Of a DNA stretch of 64,000 nt, positions 18,155 to 27,648 are shown piece by piece; within the stretch, counting starts at the first letter, position 1; every line of letters starts with the position of its first letter. The stretch comes from Agarivorans gilvus. Its GTDB lineage: Bacteria > Pseudomonadota > Gammaproteobacteria > Enterobacterales > Celerinatantimonadaceae. Made by a program: the position numbers and the translations under genes. The DNA lies in assembly GCF_001420915.1 (NCBI RefSeq), contig NZ_CP013021.1, positions 754,001 to 818,000 on the forward strand, read 5' to 3'. The notes beneath the pieces were generated by a model. The model saw only the letters and a program-made list of their open reading frames with translations, searched no databases and was not told where the DNA came from.

Positions 18155-20393
18155 ATTGCTCTGCCTTCTTTCTTTTTAGAAATAGCACCCAAGTACACAT
18201 CATCATCGCAATCACTAGTAGTAGAACACTAGCCGACACAGGCGCTTGTTGCCAAGTGGCCAACTGGTAGTAAACCGTGGAGACGCTGTAAGCCAGCAAG
18301 GTAGACCACACTGCAATCAATCTAGCCCAGCGCATTCCCAGCTCTTTCACCAAGGCCCCCATGGCCGCAGCACATGGCATGTATAGCAAAATAAATAACA
18401 TGAAAGACACCGCGGATTCTGGTGTGAAATGTAAAGTTAGTTGTGACATGGTGCTGACATCTACATCATTAGCTTCTGCTGCAGCGGCCAAATCGTTAGT
18501 TTGCTCGATTTCGATACCAAGAGGATCGCTGTAATTTAGACCAAGGAAGTTATCGATAATCGTTTGCCCGGCCTCTTGGAAACGTTCCAAATAGGTCCAC
18601 TGTTCTTCATCTTCGCCCACTTGTGCATATAAGCTATTTAAGGTGCCAATTACCGCTTCTTTAGCAAACAAACCGGTTACAATGCCCACTGTGGCTGGCC
18701 AGTTGTCTTTTTCTATGCCCATTGGAGCAAACACTGGAGTCACGACTTGGCTGGCTTTACTTAGCAGTGAGCGGGGTTGCTCTGGAGCGGCTCCCTCATC
18801 GCCTAGGTGAATACTATTTAATACACTCAACACCGCCACCACCAATACAATGGTTTTACCCGCGCCTAAAACAAAGCCCCGCACTTTCTGCCAAGTTAAT
18901 AAAAACACCCCAAATGCTGTCGGCAATTGGTAGTCGGGTAGCTCTAACACCGAGTCTTGAGCGTTACCGGGCAATAAGGTGTATTTGAGCAATAAGCCAG
19001 TTACCACTGCGGCGATAATACCAATCAAATACAAAGCAAATACCATGTTCTGCCCTTGCTCGGGGAAGAAGGCTGCCACAAACAAGGCATATACGGGCAA
19101 GCGAGCGCCGCAAGACATAAATGGGCTCATCGCCGAGGTCAGTACCCGTTCACGGTGTTTTTCCAGCACTCGAGTCGCCATTACCGCAGGTACCGTACAA
19201 CCAAAGCCCATAAGCATTGGCACAAAGGCTTTACCAGGCAAACCAATGACCTGCATTGCACGGTCCACCACAAAGGCGGCCCGCGCTAAATAACCTGAGC
19301 TTTCCAGAAGCGCCAAAAACAGATACAAACAGGCAATCACTGGAATGAAGGTTGCCACGGTTTGAATACCCACTCCCACTCCACCAGATAACACCAGACT
19401 TAACCACTCTGGCGCACCAATGCTAGCTAATAGTTCTTGCACTCCATCAACAAAGATGGTGCCAGCCACAATATCGAAGAAATCAATAAACACCGCACCA
19501 CCGTTAATGGCGAACATAAACATCACATACATCACCCCTAAAAAGGCGGGGATGCCTAACCAACGATTCAGCAAAACTTTGTCGAGCATGGCTGAGTAAT
19601 CGCGACGCAACTGGCCTTTCTTACCCACGCTTTCTTGAGTGAGCGAGTAAATAAAGTTGTAACGACTAGCAGCAAGTTCTAGGTCAATGTCGGTAGTAGC
19701 AAATTGCTGAGCTGCTTGCTCAAATTCCACCAATTGCTCAGGCAATAACTGCTGGCTCAAGCAGGGGTCGTTTTCCAAAAGACGCAATACTTGCCCCTTA
19801 TTCATGCTCAATTTAGGCTGCCACTGCTCGGCAAAGGCTTCAATCTGTTCAGAATAAGTGAGATTTAAGGTAGCGCTTTGCTGCGCCTGTTTAACAATTT
19901 CCGGTAATTGACGTTTAAACTCATTCACCTGAGCCTTAGATGTGGCCGCTAAACAAACTAGCGGCACATGGAAACGTTCACTAAATTGCTTCACTTTAAT
20001 CTTCAGCAACTTAGCCTTGGCGGTATCCATTTTGTTGAGCACTAGCACCACTGGCAAACCCAGCTCTTTTAGCTGAATACTTAAATACAAGCTTCTCTCG
20101 AGAGCGGCGGCATCAACAACGTTTATGACTAAATCTAAGGGTTCTGTTTGTAGAAAATCACAAGCAATACGTTCGTCGAGTGCACTGGTATCGAGCTGCG
20201 GGTCGATATTGTAAACACCCGGTAAGTCTATTAGCTCGGCTTTCCAGTCACCCACCTGTAATAGGCCTGACTTTTTATCGACAGTAATACCACTAAAGTT
20301 ACCCACTTTTTGTCTACTGCCTGTTAGCGCGTTAAACAAGGTACTCTTCCCGCTATTTGGGTTGCCTACAGTGGCTATCATATATTGACTCAT
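18135..20393 (-). CDS. feoB: Ferrous iron transporter FeoB
   Basis: Inner-membrane Fe(II) transporter of 752 residues. The N-terminal G domain has GNPNSGKSTLFN (G1, about residues 10-21), DLPGVYN (G3) and NKMD (G4), followed by the helical spacer and two Gate regions in the membrane part (GCTVPAVMATR; FVPMLMGFGC). It overlaps feoA by 4 bp and feoC by 20 bp. Expression is probably Fur-regulated through the box upstream of feoA. Confidence 0.97.
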   Translation of the reverse strand: MSQYMIATVGNPNSGKSTLFNALTGSRQKVGNFSGITVDKKSGLLQVGDWKAELIDLPGVYNIDPQLDTSALDERIACDFLQTEPLDLVINVVDAAALERSLYLSIQLKELGLPVVLVLNKMDTAKAKLLKIKVKQFSERFHVPLVCLAATSKAQVNEFKRQLPEIVKQAQQSATLNLTYSEQIEAFAEQWQPKLSMNKGQVLRLLENDPCLSQQLLPEQLVEFEQAAQQFATTDIDLELAASRYNFIYSLTQESVGKKGQLRRDYSAMLDKVLLNRWLGIPAFLGVMYVMFMFAINGGAVFIDFFDIVAGTIFVDGVQELLASIGAPEWLSLVLSGGVGVGIQTVATFIPVIACLYLFLALLESSGYLARAAFVVDRAMQVIGLPGKAFVPMLMGFGCTVPAVMATRVLEKHRERVLTSAMSPFMSCGARLPVYALFVAAFFPEQGQNMVFALYLIGIIAAVVTGLLLKYTLLPGNAQDSVLELPDYQLPTAFGVFLLTWQKVRGFVLGAGKTIVLVVAVLSVLNSIHLGDEGAAPEQPRSLLSKASQVVTPVFAPMGIEKDNWPATVGIVTGLFAKEAVIGTLNSLYAQVGEDEEQWTYLERFQEAGQTIIDNFLGLNYSDPLGIEIEQTNDLAAAAEANDVDVSTMSQLTLHFTPESAVSFMLFILLYMPCAAAMGALVKELGMRWARLIAVWSTLLAYSVSTVYYQLATWQQAPVSASVLLLVIAMMMCTWVLFLKRKKAEQYDITSA

Positions 20394-20617
20394 AGTGACT
20401 GCACCTCTATCGATTTAGCTTGATTAGTACTTAAGGCCAAACTAATCCCCGGAGCCGATATTTGAATTGGGTCTCCTAACGGTGCGCGTCTGACAATGGT
20501 TAGCGTTGTATTGGGCAAAATGCCTAAAGACATTAACTTTTTACGATTCGCTCTAGATAGGTTTTGCAGACTTAAAATTAACGCCTGTTGACCTACAGCT
20601 ATTTCATCTAATGACAT
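20390..20617 (-). CDS. feoA: FeoA, ferrous-iron transport SH3-like protein
   Basis: A 75-residue SH3-like cytoplasmic partner of FeoB. It shows the family pattern: KLMSLGILPNTTLTIVRRAPLGDPI. First gene of feoABC, directly behind a Fur box. Confidence 0.93.
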   Translation of the reverse strand: MSLDEIAVGQQALILSLQNLSRANRKKLMSLGILPNTTLTIVRRAPLGDPIQISAPGISLALSTNQAKSIEVQSL

Positions 20618-20642
20618 AAAGCCTCCGTGCCAAAACTTAAAT

Positions 20643-20661
20643 AATAATGATTTTCATTTGA
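20643..20661. promoter_or_regulatory. Fur box upstream of feoABC
   Basis: AATAATGATTTTCATTTGA matches 13 of 19 positions of the Fur consensus palindrome. It lies 26 bp upstream of feoA, where iron-bound Fur would block transcription. Confidence 0.7.
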
Positions 20662-20816
20662 TTGATTGTGCGACACTCATCACTATTTCGTCTTGATCTG
20701 AATCAAGGACTTTTCACTGTTTGATATTTGAACAAGCATTTTTTTAAACGCTTTACTTTGGAAGCCGCTGTTGAAATACGCTACCATTTGGCGACTTATG
20801 ATTGAGGTAAGCAACA

Positions 20817-21149
20817 ATGTCATTGAAAGACCAATTATCACAGCTGGTATATTCCACTGATCAAGGGCGTATTGAGCCAGAACAACAGCAAGAAACCATT
20901 CCCGAAAGCGACGGCTTTATTAAGATCCGCCGAGAAACAAAAGGACGCAAAGGCAAAGGGGTTACTTGCTTAAGCGGCTTTGGTTTAAGTGAAACCGAAC
21001 TAAAAGCCCTATCTAAGGAAATGAAAAAGTTGTGTGGTGTTGGTGGCAGCGTTAAAGACTATGTGATTGAAATTCAGGGCGATCAACGCGACAAACTAGA
21101 AAATTGGTTACAGCAAAAAGGCTACAAAACCAAACGTATTGGTGGCTAA
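20817..21149 (+). CDS. yciH: SUI1/eIF1-like translation factor YciH
   Basis: A 110-residue member of the SUI1 (eIF1) family. The fold-defining KGRKGKGVTCLSGF and CGVGGSVKDYVIEIQGD blocks are present and the lysine-rich tail GYKTKRIGG is typical. It modulates start-site fidelity or translation in stress; its bacterial role is only partly known. Single gene, plus strand. Confidence 0.93.
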   Translation: MSLKDQLSQLVYSTDQGRIEPEQQQETIPESDGFIKIRRETKGRKGKGVTCLSGFGLSETELKALSKEMKKLCGVGGSVKDYVIEIQGDQRDKLENWLQQKGYKTKRIGG

Positions 21150-21186
21150 AACCTTTTGCTATTTAATGCTTATTTGGTTATATTCG

Positions 21187-21362
21187 CCCCGCGTTTTGGG
21201 GAGTAGCCGCCATATCCTTTCGGATTACGGGCATTCATCAACATACTTGGTGCCAAATCACCATGGTGAATGCAGCCTTTTATTGGGCCTGGCAAGACCA
21301 AATGCACATTAACGCCAATACGAGGTGGGCGGCGTTGTGTGCATTGGTTATTAGCCCACCTC
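21187..21362 (+). ncRNA. yybP-ykoY manganese riboswitch
   Basis: The 5-prime UTR of the next gene contains the conserved elements of the yybP-ykoY class: GGGGAGTAGCC at 21198-21208, the CAACATACTTGG segment, then GGCAAGACC at 21291-21299. Downstream, GAGGTGGGC (21322-21330) can pair with GCCCACCTC (21354-21362), while AATGCACA...AACGCC can pair with GGCGTT...TGTGCATT; the two pairings exclude each other and form an expression platform. Mn2+ should turn on the exporter. Confidence 0.88.
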
Positions 21363-21378
21363 ATAACGTGAGACCCTC

Positions 21379-21933
21379 ATGGAAGCTTTATTTACTTCAA
21401 TCACCGCCGTAGCGATTGCTGAAATTGGTGATAAAACTCAACTTCTAGCCTTATTACTAGCCTGCAAATTTAGAAAGCCAGTACCGATTATTCTTGGCAT
21501 TATTATCGCCACCCTGCTCAACCACGCTGCCGCCGCTTGGTTTGGCTCTCTGGTGCAACAATGGTTAAGCCCAGAAGTACTCCGCTGGTTATTAGGTTTG
21601 TCTTTTATCGCCATGGCTATTTGGGTGCTCATTCCCGATAAGATTGACGAAGAAGATAGCAAGATGCTTAAGTACGGCCCCTTCCTTGCGTCTTTAGTAC
21701 TGTTCTTCATTGCTGAAATTGGTGATAAAACCCAAGTGGCCACGGTGATCTTAGCAGCCAAGTATGAATCCTTAGTCATGGTGATTACCGGCACCACTAT
21801 TGGTATGTGTTTAGCCAATGTTCCAGTGGTCTTGCTCGGTAAATTGGGCGTTGAAAAACTCCCCATGACCCTAATTCACCGTTTAACCGCCTTATTATTC
21901 TTTGCCCTAGGCCTTACCACTATCTTGTTTTAA
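21379..21933 (+). CDS. UPF0016/TMEM165-family manganese exporter
   Basis: A 184-residue inner-membrane protein with six predicted helices in two repeats, each with the cation-binding motif EIGDKTQ (near residues 15 and 117). Bacterial members (MneA and relatives) export Mn2+; control by the yybP-ykoY element directly upstream supports this. Single gene. Confidence 0.9.
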   Translation: MEALFTSITAVAIAEIGDKTQLLALLLACKFRKPVPIILGIIIATLLNHAAAAWFGSLVQQWLSPEVLRWLLGLSFIAMAIWVLIPDKIDEEDSKMLKYGPFLASLVLFFIAEIGDKTQVATVILAAKYESLVMVITGTTIGMCLANVPVVLLGKLGVEKLPMTLIHRLTALLFFALGLTTILF

Positions 21934-21996
21934 GCTTGTTGGTGCACGGTTAATATATGGTAAACTTCGGCAAATTTTATTGTTAAGGATCTATGA

Positions 21997-22356
21997 ATGA
22001 AATTTGTTCGTTGGCTCTTAGGCCGCATTATCTTGTTTTTTAACGCCGTATTTGCCCCTAAGAAACCTAGGTTGTCGATAGCAGAACAACAGCAAATTAA
22101 CCGTAAAACCCAAGGCTTGCAGCTCTATCAATTAGCGGCTTGTCCTTTTTGTGTAAAGGTTCGCCGCGCTATGCGCCGTAATAGCATTACGATTGAACTA
22201 CGTGATATCAAAGCCCAACCAGAGTATTTAGACGAGTTAGTGAGTCAAGGTGGCTCAAGAAAAGTACCCTGCCTACGGATTGAGCAAGCAGACAAGGTAG
22301 AATGGCTGTATGAATCAAATGATATTATTAACTACCTCGAAGCCAGAATTGCTTAA
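21997..22356 (+). CDS. Glutaredoxin-like protein with N-terminal membrane anchor
   Basis: A 119-residue protein: residues 1-24 form a hydrophobic, positively flanked segment (possible anchor), and residues about 45-119 form a glutaredoxin/GST-N thioredoxin fold with LYQLAACPFCVKVRRAM, i.e. a CPFC dithiol, and the cis-proline in RKVPCLRI. Probably a glutathione-linked thiol reductase. No operon partner; followed by a strong terminator. Confidence 0.85.
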   Translation: MKFVRWLLGRIILFFNAVFAPKKPRLSIAEQQQINRKTQGLQLYQLAACPFCVKVRRAMRRNSITIELRDIKAQPEYLDELVSQGGSRKVPCLRIEQADKVEWLYESNDIINYLEARIA

Positions 22357-22362
22357 ATAATA

Positions 22363-22387
22363 AAGCTCCGCTAGCGGAGCTTTTTTA
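22363..22387. terminator. Terminator after the glutaredoxin gene
   Basis: A perfect palindrome AAGCTCCGCT/AGCGGAGCTT is followed by a T-run. It separates the convergent glutaredoxin and fadR genes. Confidence 0.85.
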
Positions 22388-22397
22388 TTACGCGGTG

Positions 22398-23114
22398 TTA
22401 ATCCACTTCCATAACGTTGCTTGGCATAATGTGGCGCAAGCGCTTCCAAATCTCACTGCTGGCAATACCGTAATTACGCACCACATAAAGGGCCTTGTCG
22501 TACTCGCCAGACTCAGCCAAGGCAATCAAGTCTTGATAGAACTTATCTACCAATTGGCGAGATTCGGCTTCATCAAAATAAAACTTACCCACGCTTTGAT
22601 ACATGCCTCTGAAACCATTTAATATTAAGGCATACAAAGGGTTACCTGAGGCAAAAGCTAAGCCATGCAACACTTGGTAATCAAATTCAGCATAGGCCTG
22701 ACCGGTTTGTTCTAAAGACTTATACTGCTCAATTAACTGACGACTCTGCTCTGGATTGTTTTTTAATGCACCACGAATGAAAATCACACTGATATTGGTT
22801 CTAGCAGAAAGTAACTGTTCAAATAGCTCTGGAACCCCTTCGGTATCTAAACGCGCCAAGGTCTCTAATACGTTCAAGCCTGCCGTTTCCCAAAAGTTAT
22901 TCACCTTAGTGGGTTTACCATGTTGAATAGTTAACCAGCCATCACGAGCCAAACGCTGCAAAACCTCACGTAAGGTAGTACGGGTAACGCCAATTAATTC
23001 AGAAAGCTCTCTCTCTGCAGGAAGGATTGTTCCAGGTGCAAAACGGTTATTCCAGATCGATTCGATAATGTATTGTTCAGCGAATCCCGCTGGACTTTTT
23101 GCTTTTATGACCAT
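22398..23114 (-). CDS. fadR: Fatty-acid regulator FadR (GntR family)
   Basis: Acyl-CoA-responsive regulator that represses fad genes and activates unsaturated fatty-acid synthesis. The 238-residue protein has an N-terminal winged helix with LPAERELSELIGVTRTTLREVLQRL and LTIQHGKPTKVNNF, then the FadR all-helical acyl-CoA domain. Divergent from nhaB exactly as in E. coli. fadD, a likely target, lies at 31-32.7 kb. Confidence 0.95.
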   Translation of the reverse strand: MVIKAKSPAGFAEQYIIESIWNNRFAPGTILPAERELSELIGVTRTTLREVLQRLARDGWLTIQHGKPTKVNNFWETAGLNVLETLARLDTEGVPELFEQLLSARTNISVIFIRGALKNNPEQSRQLIEQYKSLEQTGQAYAEFDYQVLHGLAFASGNPLYALILNGFRGMYQSVGKFYFDEAESRQLVDKFYQDLIALAESGEYDKALYVVRNYGIASSEIWKRLRHIMPSNVMEVD

Positions 23115-23362
23115 TTTTTACTCAGTCTATTTACGTTTTTATTTGGAGGATAATAACAAACCATTAACTAAAGCTAAAGTAAGTGGTTTGAGCTCTAACC
23201 TGCAAGCTTGGAATAAATCTCAATTGCCGCATCGTTGGCCAAGATTAATTTGATATTTTTTCTTAAGCTGCTACCAAATCAGCGGCTTATCCCTTACAAT
23301 CCTGCTCGGGTTTTCCCATGCGAAAACTTGACCTGCCATTTGAATAACAATGAGATTTCAGG

Positions 23363-24934
23363 ATGAATACTAGTCTGTCTAGCGCTTTTGCTAAGAATTT
23401 TCTTGGTAACGCGCCTTTGTGGTACAAAAAAGCCATTGTTTTATTTCTAATCATTAACCCCATCGTTTTCTATATAAACCCATTTATTGCGGGTTGGTTA
23501 TTAGTTGTAGAGTTTATTTTTACCCTTGCTATGGCGCTAAAGTGCTATCCCTTGCAACCGGGAGGTTTGTTAGCCATAGAAGCCGTCGCAATTGGGATGA
23601 CCTCGGCAGACACAGTTAAACACGAGCTAGTGGGTAACTTTGAAGTAGTTCTCTTGTTGATCTTCATGGTGGCTGGCATCTTCTTTATGAAACAACTTCT
23701 GTTGTTTGTCTTCACTAAGATGCTAATCAAAATTAAAAACAAGGCAGTGCTTTCCATTGCCTTCTGTATGGCAGGCGCCTTCTTATCAGCCTTCCTTGAT
23801 GCCTTAACCGTAATTGCCGTGGTGATCAGTGTGGCCATTGGCTTCTATAGCATTTACCACAAAGTCGCTTCTGGAAAAGACTTTAATCAAAGCCATGACC
23901 ACACTAGTGATGACCTAAGCAGTGATGACCTAGAAGGTTTTCGAGCTTTTCTTCGTAGCCTAATGATGCACGCCGGTGTGGGTACCGCACTAGGTGGTGT
24001 ATGTACCATGGTAGGTGAGCCGCAAAATCTAATCATCGCCGACCAATCAGGCTGGAACTTTCTTGAGTTCTTCCTACGAATGGCTCCTGTATCACTGCCA
24101 GTGCTGGCCTTTGGTCTTCTCACCTGTGTATTGCTAGAAAAATTTGCCAAGTTTGGCTATGGTGCAAAACTTCCGGTAAACGTAAGACAAATTTTATCTG
24201 ACTACGACAAATACGAAGATGAAAAACGCAACAACCGTGACCGCGCCAAACTAATTGTTCAAGCTGTTATCGCCGTGTGGCTTGTAGTTGGCTTAGCCTT
24301 GCATCTTGCAGCCGTGGGCTTGATTGGTTTGTCAGTGATTATTTTGGCCACTTCGTTCACCGGTATTACTGAAGAACACCAGCTGGGTAAAGCCTTTGAA
24401 GAAGCCCTGCCCTTCACCGCACTACTCGCGGTATTCTTCTCTATCGTAGCGGTTATCATTGATTTAGAACTGTTTAAGCCAGTGATTCATTGGGTGCTGT
24501 CAATTGAAAACGAAGGCCAGTTGGTTGCCTTCTACATCGCCAACGGTTTGCTATCGATGGTCAGCGATAACGTATTTGTGGGTACCGTCTATATCAGCGA
24601 AGTAAAATCGGCTTGGTTAGAAGGTCAAATTACTCGTGACCAATTTGATATGTTAGCCGTTGCCATTAATACCGGTACTAACCTACCCTCGGTCGCCACG
24701 CCCAATGGTCAAGCTGCGTTCTTATTCTTGCTAACGTCATCTCTAGCGCCACTGCTTCGCTTGTCTTATGGACGCATGGTATGGATGGCGCTACCTTATA
24801 CCATCGTGCTTGCTGGTATTGGTTTATTAAGTGTCGAATTTGCACTTGCGCCGGCAACCCAGTTCTTCTACGACATGGGCTGGATTAGCCATCACGTTGC
24901 GGACGCAGCGGCAAGCATTTCTGCTGGACATTAA
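23363..24934 (+). CDS. nhaB: Na+/H+ antiporter NhaB
   Basis: A 523-residue inner-membrane antiporter with about a dozen helices. The family N-terminus FAKNFLGNAPLWYKKAIVLFL is easily recognised, and GEPQNLIIADQSGWNF and NTGTNLPSVATPNGQAAFLF are conserved ion-transporter segments. It keeps cytoplasmic Na+ low, important in marine habitats. Upstream lies divergent fadR, downstream dsbB, a conserved order. Confidence 0.96.
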   Translation: MNTSLSSAFAKNFLGNAPLWYKKAIVLFLIINPIVFYINPFIAGWLLVVEFIFTLAMALKCYPLQPGGLLAIEAVAIGMTSADTVKHELVGNFEVVLLLIFMVAGIFFMKQLLLFVFTKMLIKIKNKAVLSIAFCMAGAFLSAFLDALTVIAVVISVAIGFYSIYHKVASGKDFNQSHDHTSDDLSSDDLEGFRAFLRSLMMHAGVGTALGGVCTMVGEPQNLIIADQSGWNFLEFFLRMAPVSLPVLAFGLLTCVLLEKFAKFGYGAKLPVNVRQILSDYDKYEDEKRNNRDRAKLIVQAVIAVWLVVGLALHLAAVGLIGLSVIILATSFTGITEEHQLGKAFEEALPFTALLAVFFSIVAVIIDLELFKPVIHWVLSIENEGQLVAFYIANGLLSMVSDNVFVGTVYISEVKSAWLEGQITRDQFDMLAVAINTGTNLPSVATPNGQAAFLFLLTSSLAPLLRLSYGRMVWMALPYTIVLAGIGLLSVEFALAPATQFFYDMGWISHHVADAAASISAGH

Positions 24935-24939
24935 AATTA

Positions 24940-24969
24940 AAAAAGGCGATGCTCTGACGTCGCCTTTTT
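24940..24969 (+). terminator. Terminator between nhaB and dsbB
   Basis: Arms AAAAAGGCGA and TCGCCTTTTT with a 10-base loop, plus T-run. It implies that dsbB has its own promoter or relies on read-through. Confidence 0.8.
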
Positions 24970-24986
24970 AATTGGAGCCTTTGATT

Positions 24987-25502
24987 ATGCTAACATTTTT
25001 AAGCAGCATGCCGTACCAACGACGACCTTGGTTTCTGCTTTTTATTACTAGCTTATCACTTGAGTTGTGTGCGTTATTCTTTCAACACGTGATGAAACTC
25101 GACCCCTGCGTTATGTGTATTTACGAGCGTGTGGCGATGTTTGGTTTGATGTTTGCGGGGCTTATCGGTTGTGTCGCACCCACAAATATCCTGATTCGTT
25201 TAACGGCTTTCGGCTTATGGATAGTCAGCTCGGTTTGGGGCCTACAACTGGCGATTACCCATGCTGATTATCAGATGAATCCTAGCCCCTTCGCTACTTG
25301 TGATTTCTTCGCTAACTTTCCACAGTGGGCACCACTAGACAAGTGGATACCTTGGTTATTCAACCCCACTGGCTACTGCGACGAAATCTCTTGGATGTTC
25401 TTAGGCTGGTCGATGCCACAATGGCTGATTTTGATATTTGCCGTTTCGCTAGCGGTATCGGTTTCGTTCTTTGCTCTGCAGTGGTTTAACAAGCGAAAAT
25501 AA
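24987..25502 (+). CDS. dsbB: Disulfide bond formation protein DsbB
   Basis: Inner-membrane quinone reductase that reoxidises DsbA. Start set at the ATG 24987, behind GGAG; an in-frame TTG at 24972 is less likely. The 171-residue protein has four helices, the first periplasmic pair CVMC in LDPCVMCIYER, and later Cys residues (FATCDFF and PTGYCDE) for the second pair. Confidence 0.94.
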   Translation: MLTFLSSMPYQRRPWFLLFITSLSLELCALFFQHVMKLDPCVMCIYERVAMFGLMFAGLIGCVAPTNILIRLTAFGLWIVSSVWGLQLAITHADYQMNPSPFATCDFFANFPQWAPLDKWIPWLFNPTGYCDEISWMFLGWSMPQWLILIFAVSLAVSVSFFALQWFNKRK

Positions 25503-25520
25503 CGGCTTCAACAAACATAA

Positions 25521-25547
25521 AAAAAGCCGCTGTCGCGGCTTTTTTTA
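25521..25547. terminator. Bidirectional terminator dsbB/ycgN
   Basis: A stem AGCCGC/GCGGCT with loop TGTC is flanked by A-run and T-run, serving both converging genes. Confidence 0.85.
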
Positions 25548-25557
25548 TTGTCTAAAT

Positions 25558-26013
25558 TTACTCACATTCATCTAAAGGCCAACGCACAATATAGTTTTGC
25601 GAAGGGCCAACTAATTGCGTTTCGCAAACGATCTTGCCACGAATAGAAGCACCACGTTTATGCATTTCAGAGGCCTTACCCTTGTTTAATAAGGGATGCC
25701 ATTCAGGCAAAGGCTTGCCTTCAATCAAGCGTTTATAGGCGCAGCTCGGCGGCAACCAATGAAAGGCTTCAACATCATCTAAGCTGATCTTGACGCAATC
25801 AGGCACCTTTGCAAAACGGTTTTCATAATCGCTACAGCGACAAGTTTTACTATTGAGTAATACACAAGCAATGTTGGTGTAATACAACTCATCGGTATCT
25901 TCATCGATAAGTTTAGACAAACAGCATTTACCACAGCCATCACACAGTGACTCCCATTCTTGGTCAGTCATCTGCGCCAGCGTTTTCTGCTGCCAAAACC
26001 CTAATTCACTCAC
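25558..26013 (-). CDS. ycgN: YcgN family protein (UPF0260)
   Basis: A 151-residue cytoplasmic protein of the YkgJ/UPF0260 cysteine-cluster family. Near residue 25 it has LCDGCGKCCLSKL, and later Cys in LLNSKTCRCSDY and PPSCAYKRL; these are thought to bind zinc or an Fe-S cluster. Function unknown. Its start overlaps the end of ycgM by 8 bp, so the two are coupled. Confidence 0.9.
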   Translation of the reverse strand: MSELGFWQQKTLAQMTDQEWESLCDGCGKCCLSKLIDEDTDELYYTNIACVLLNSKTCRCSDYENRFAKVPDCVKISLDDVEAFHWLPPSCAYKRLIEGKPLPEWHPLLNKGKASEMHKRGASIRGKIVCETQLVGPSQNYIVRWPLDECE

Positions 26014-26671
26014 TTACTACTACCTCTGTATTTACCGATATATCTGCGACATTCATCGCTAGTTGGTCTCCCGCGTGCAGCGGGCCAACGCCTGCCGGGG
26101 TTCCCGTTAATAACACGTCTCCCGGCATTAAACTAAAACAAGATGAAGCTTCACATAACAGCTGCTGTAAATCGCGGATCATCTGTGAGGTATTACCCTG
26201 TTGTTTCAATTTACCGTTTTGGCTTAAAGCTAGGTCAACCTGATTTAACTCAGTTAAGGAGTTAAGCGGTTTAAATGCACTCAACACGCAGCTATTATCA
26301 AAGGCTTTAGCGCGCTCCCAAGGGTGGCCGCGTTGTTTTAGTTGCAATTGAATATCACGCAAGGTGAGATCTAAGGCTAAAGCATACCCCCACACCGCAT
26401 CATCTAACTGTTCTGGTGTGGCATTTTTCAGCGGCTTGTTAATCAACAGTGCTAATTCTAACTCGTAATGCACTTCACCTTTATTGGCCGGAATCGCCAA
26501 TTGCTCGCTAAAGTTAACAAAGGCGCTGTTGGGCTTGATAAAAAACACCGCTTGTTTAACCGGCGCGCCACCCATTTCTTGCATGTGGTCTAGGTAGTTT
26601 TGCCCTACACACACCGCTTTAGCTGCAGGCAGGGCAATTAGCTGGCCCTGCTGATCAAGATGTTGATACAT
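26006..26671 (-). CDS. ycgM: Fumarylacetoacetate hydrolase-family protein YcgM
   Basis: A 221-residue FAH-fold enzyme (acylpyruvase or fumarylpyruvate hydrolase-like). Start set at the ATG 26671 (MYQHLDQQGQ), because an upstream in-frame codon would extend into mltB. It shows the metal-binding EVHYELELALLI block and the terminal VLLTGTPAGVGPL motif of the family. Lies directly after mltB and overlaps ycgN. Exact substrate not determined. Confidence 0.9.
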   Translation of the reverse strand: MYQHLDQQGQLIALPAAKAVCVGQNYLDHMQEMGGAPVKQAVFFIKPNSAFVNFSEQLAIPANKGEVHYELELALLINKPLKNATPEQLDDAVWGYALALDLTLRDIQLQLKQRGHPWERAKAFDNSCVLSAFKPLNSLTELNQVDLALSQNGKLKQQGNTSQMIRDLQQLLCEASSCFSLMPGDVLLTGTPAGVGPLHAGDQLAMNVADISVNTEVVVSE

Positions 26672-26672
26672 A

Positions 26673-27638
26673 TTAAAATACCGGAGGATAGGAAATACGG
26701 TCTGCCAAGGTGCCCACCGCAGCCACAAAGTAATGTGAGCGGTTCCACTTCATCAGTACTCGGTAATTATCGTAGGCCAAATAAACACGGCCATGCGCGT
26801 CGTCTGGCTGCACTAGGGAAGCGCGAATATCACGGGTTGGTAAATCAGTACCATCATAGCGGCGCACGCCCAAAGCCTGCCACTCGCTTAAGGATTTGCT
26901 TGTCGCTAGACCGAATAGATCCGCATCGAAGTTCTCCGGCAGTTTAACCTGACGTCCCCAAGTTAAATCGTTACTCCAACCACTTTGCGCTAAATAATTC
27001 GCCGCCGAGGCCAGCGCATCGGCGGTACTATTCCAGATATCACGGTGGCCATCGCCGTCAAAGTCTTGAGCATAAGCTAAAAACGAGCTAGGCATAAATT
27101 GAACCTGCCCCATAGCGCCCGCCCAAGAACCTTTCATTTCTGCAGGGCTAATATGCTGCTGCTCTAAAATATTTAGCGCATTCATCAATTCCTTTTTGAA
27201 AAACGCTTCGCGGCGTCCTTCATATGACATAGTAGACAGTGCCGATACCACATTGTAATTACCGGTAAACTTACCGAAATTAGACTCCACTCCCCACAAG
27301 GCAATCACGAAACGTGGTTGCACCTGATACTTTTTCTCTATCTCTTTTAATAAAGGATAGTGCTTTTTATATAGAGCTCGGGCTTGTTGCACCTTCCAAG
27401 CCGGTACCGCACGAGGTAAATAAGTATCGAGGGTGAGCTTAAACTCAGGCTGCTGTTTATCAGCCTTTACCGCACGAGGATAGAACTGAGCATTGGCAAA
27501 GGCGGCGTCAATGGTTTGTTGAGAGATGCCTTGCTCAGCCGCTTCGACTTTAAGTTGCTCTACGTAGTTATCAAAGCCCGGTTCAGCATGTAATGAAAAG
27601 GCTGCAGAGAATAGCACCGCACTGATAATTTTCTTCAC
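26673..27638 (-). CDS. mltB: Membrane-bound lytic murein transglycosylase B-like
   Basis: Cleaves peptidoglycan glycan strands in the periplasm with formation of 1,6-anhydromuramic acid. The 321-residue protein has an N-terminal signal peptide ending near LHA, no lipobox, then the family motifs ALWGVESNFGKFTG (catalytic Glu) and WAGAMGQVQFMPSSFLAYA. The missing lipobox suggests a soluble periplasmic form (SltB/MltB type). Ends 2 bp before ycgM. Confidence 0.9.
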   Translation of the reverse strand: MKKIISAVLFSAAFSLHAEPGFDNYVEQLKVEAAEQGISQQTIDAAFANAQFYPRAVKADKQQPEFKLTLDTYLPRAVPAWKVQQARALYKKHYPLLKEIEKKYQVQPRFVIALWGVESNFGKFTGNYNVVSALSTMSYEGRREAFFKKELMNALNILEQQHISPAEMKGSWAGAMGQVQFMPSSFLAYAQDFDGDGHRDIWNSTADALASAANYLAQSGWSNDLTWGRQVKLPENFDADLFGLATSKSLSEWQALGVRRYDGTDLPTRDIRASLVQPDDAHGRVYLAYDNYRVLMKWNRSHYFVAAVGTLADRISYPPVF

Positions 27639-27648
27639 GTATTTCCCC

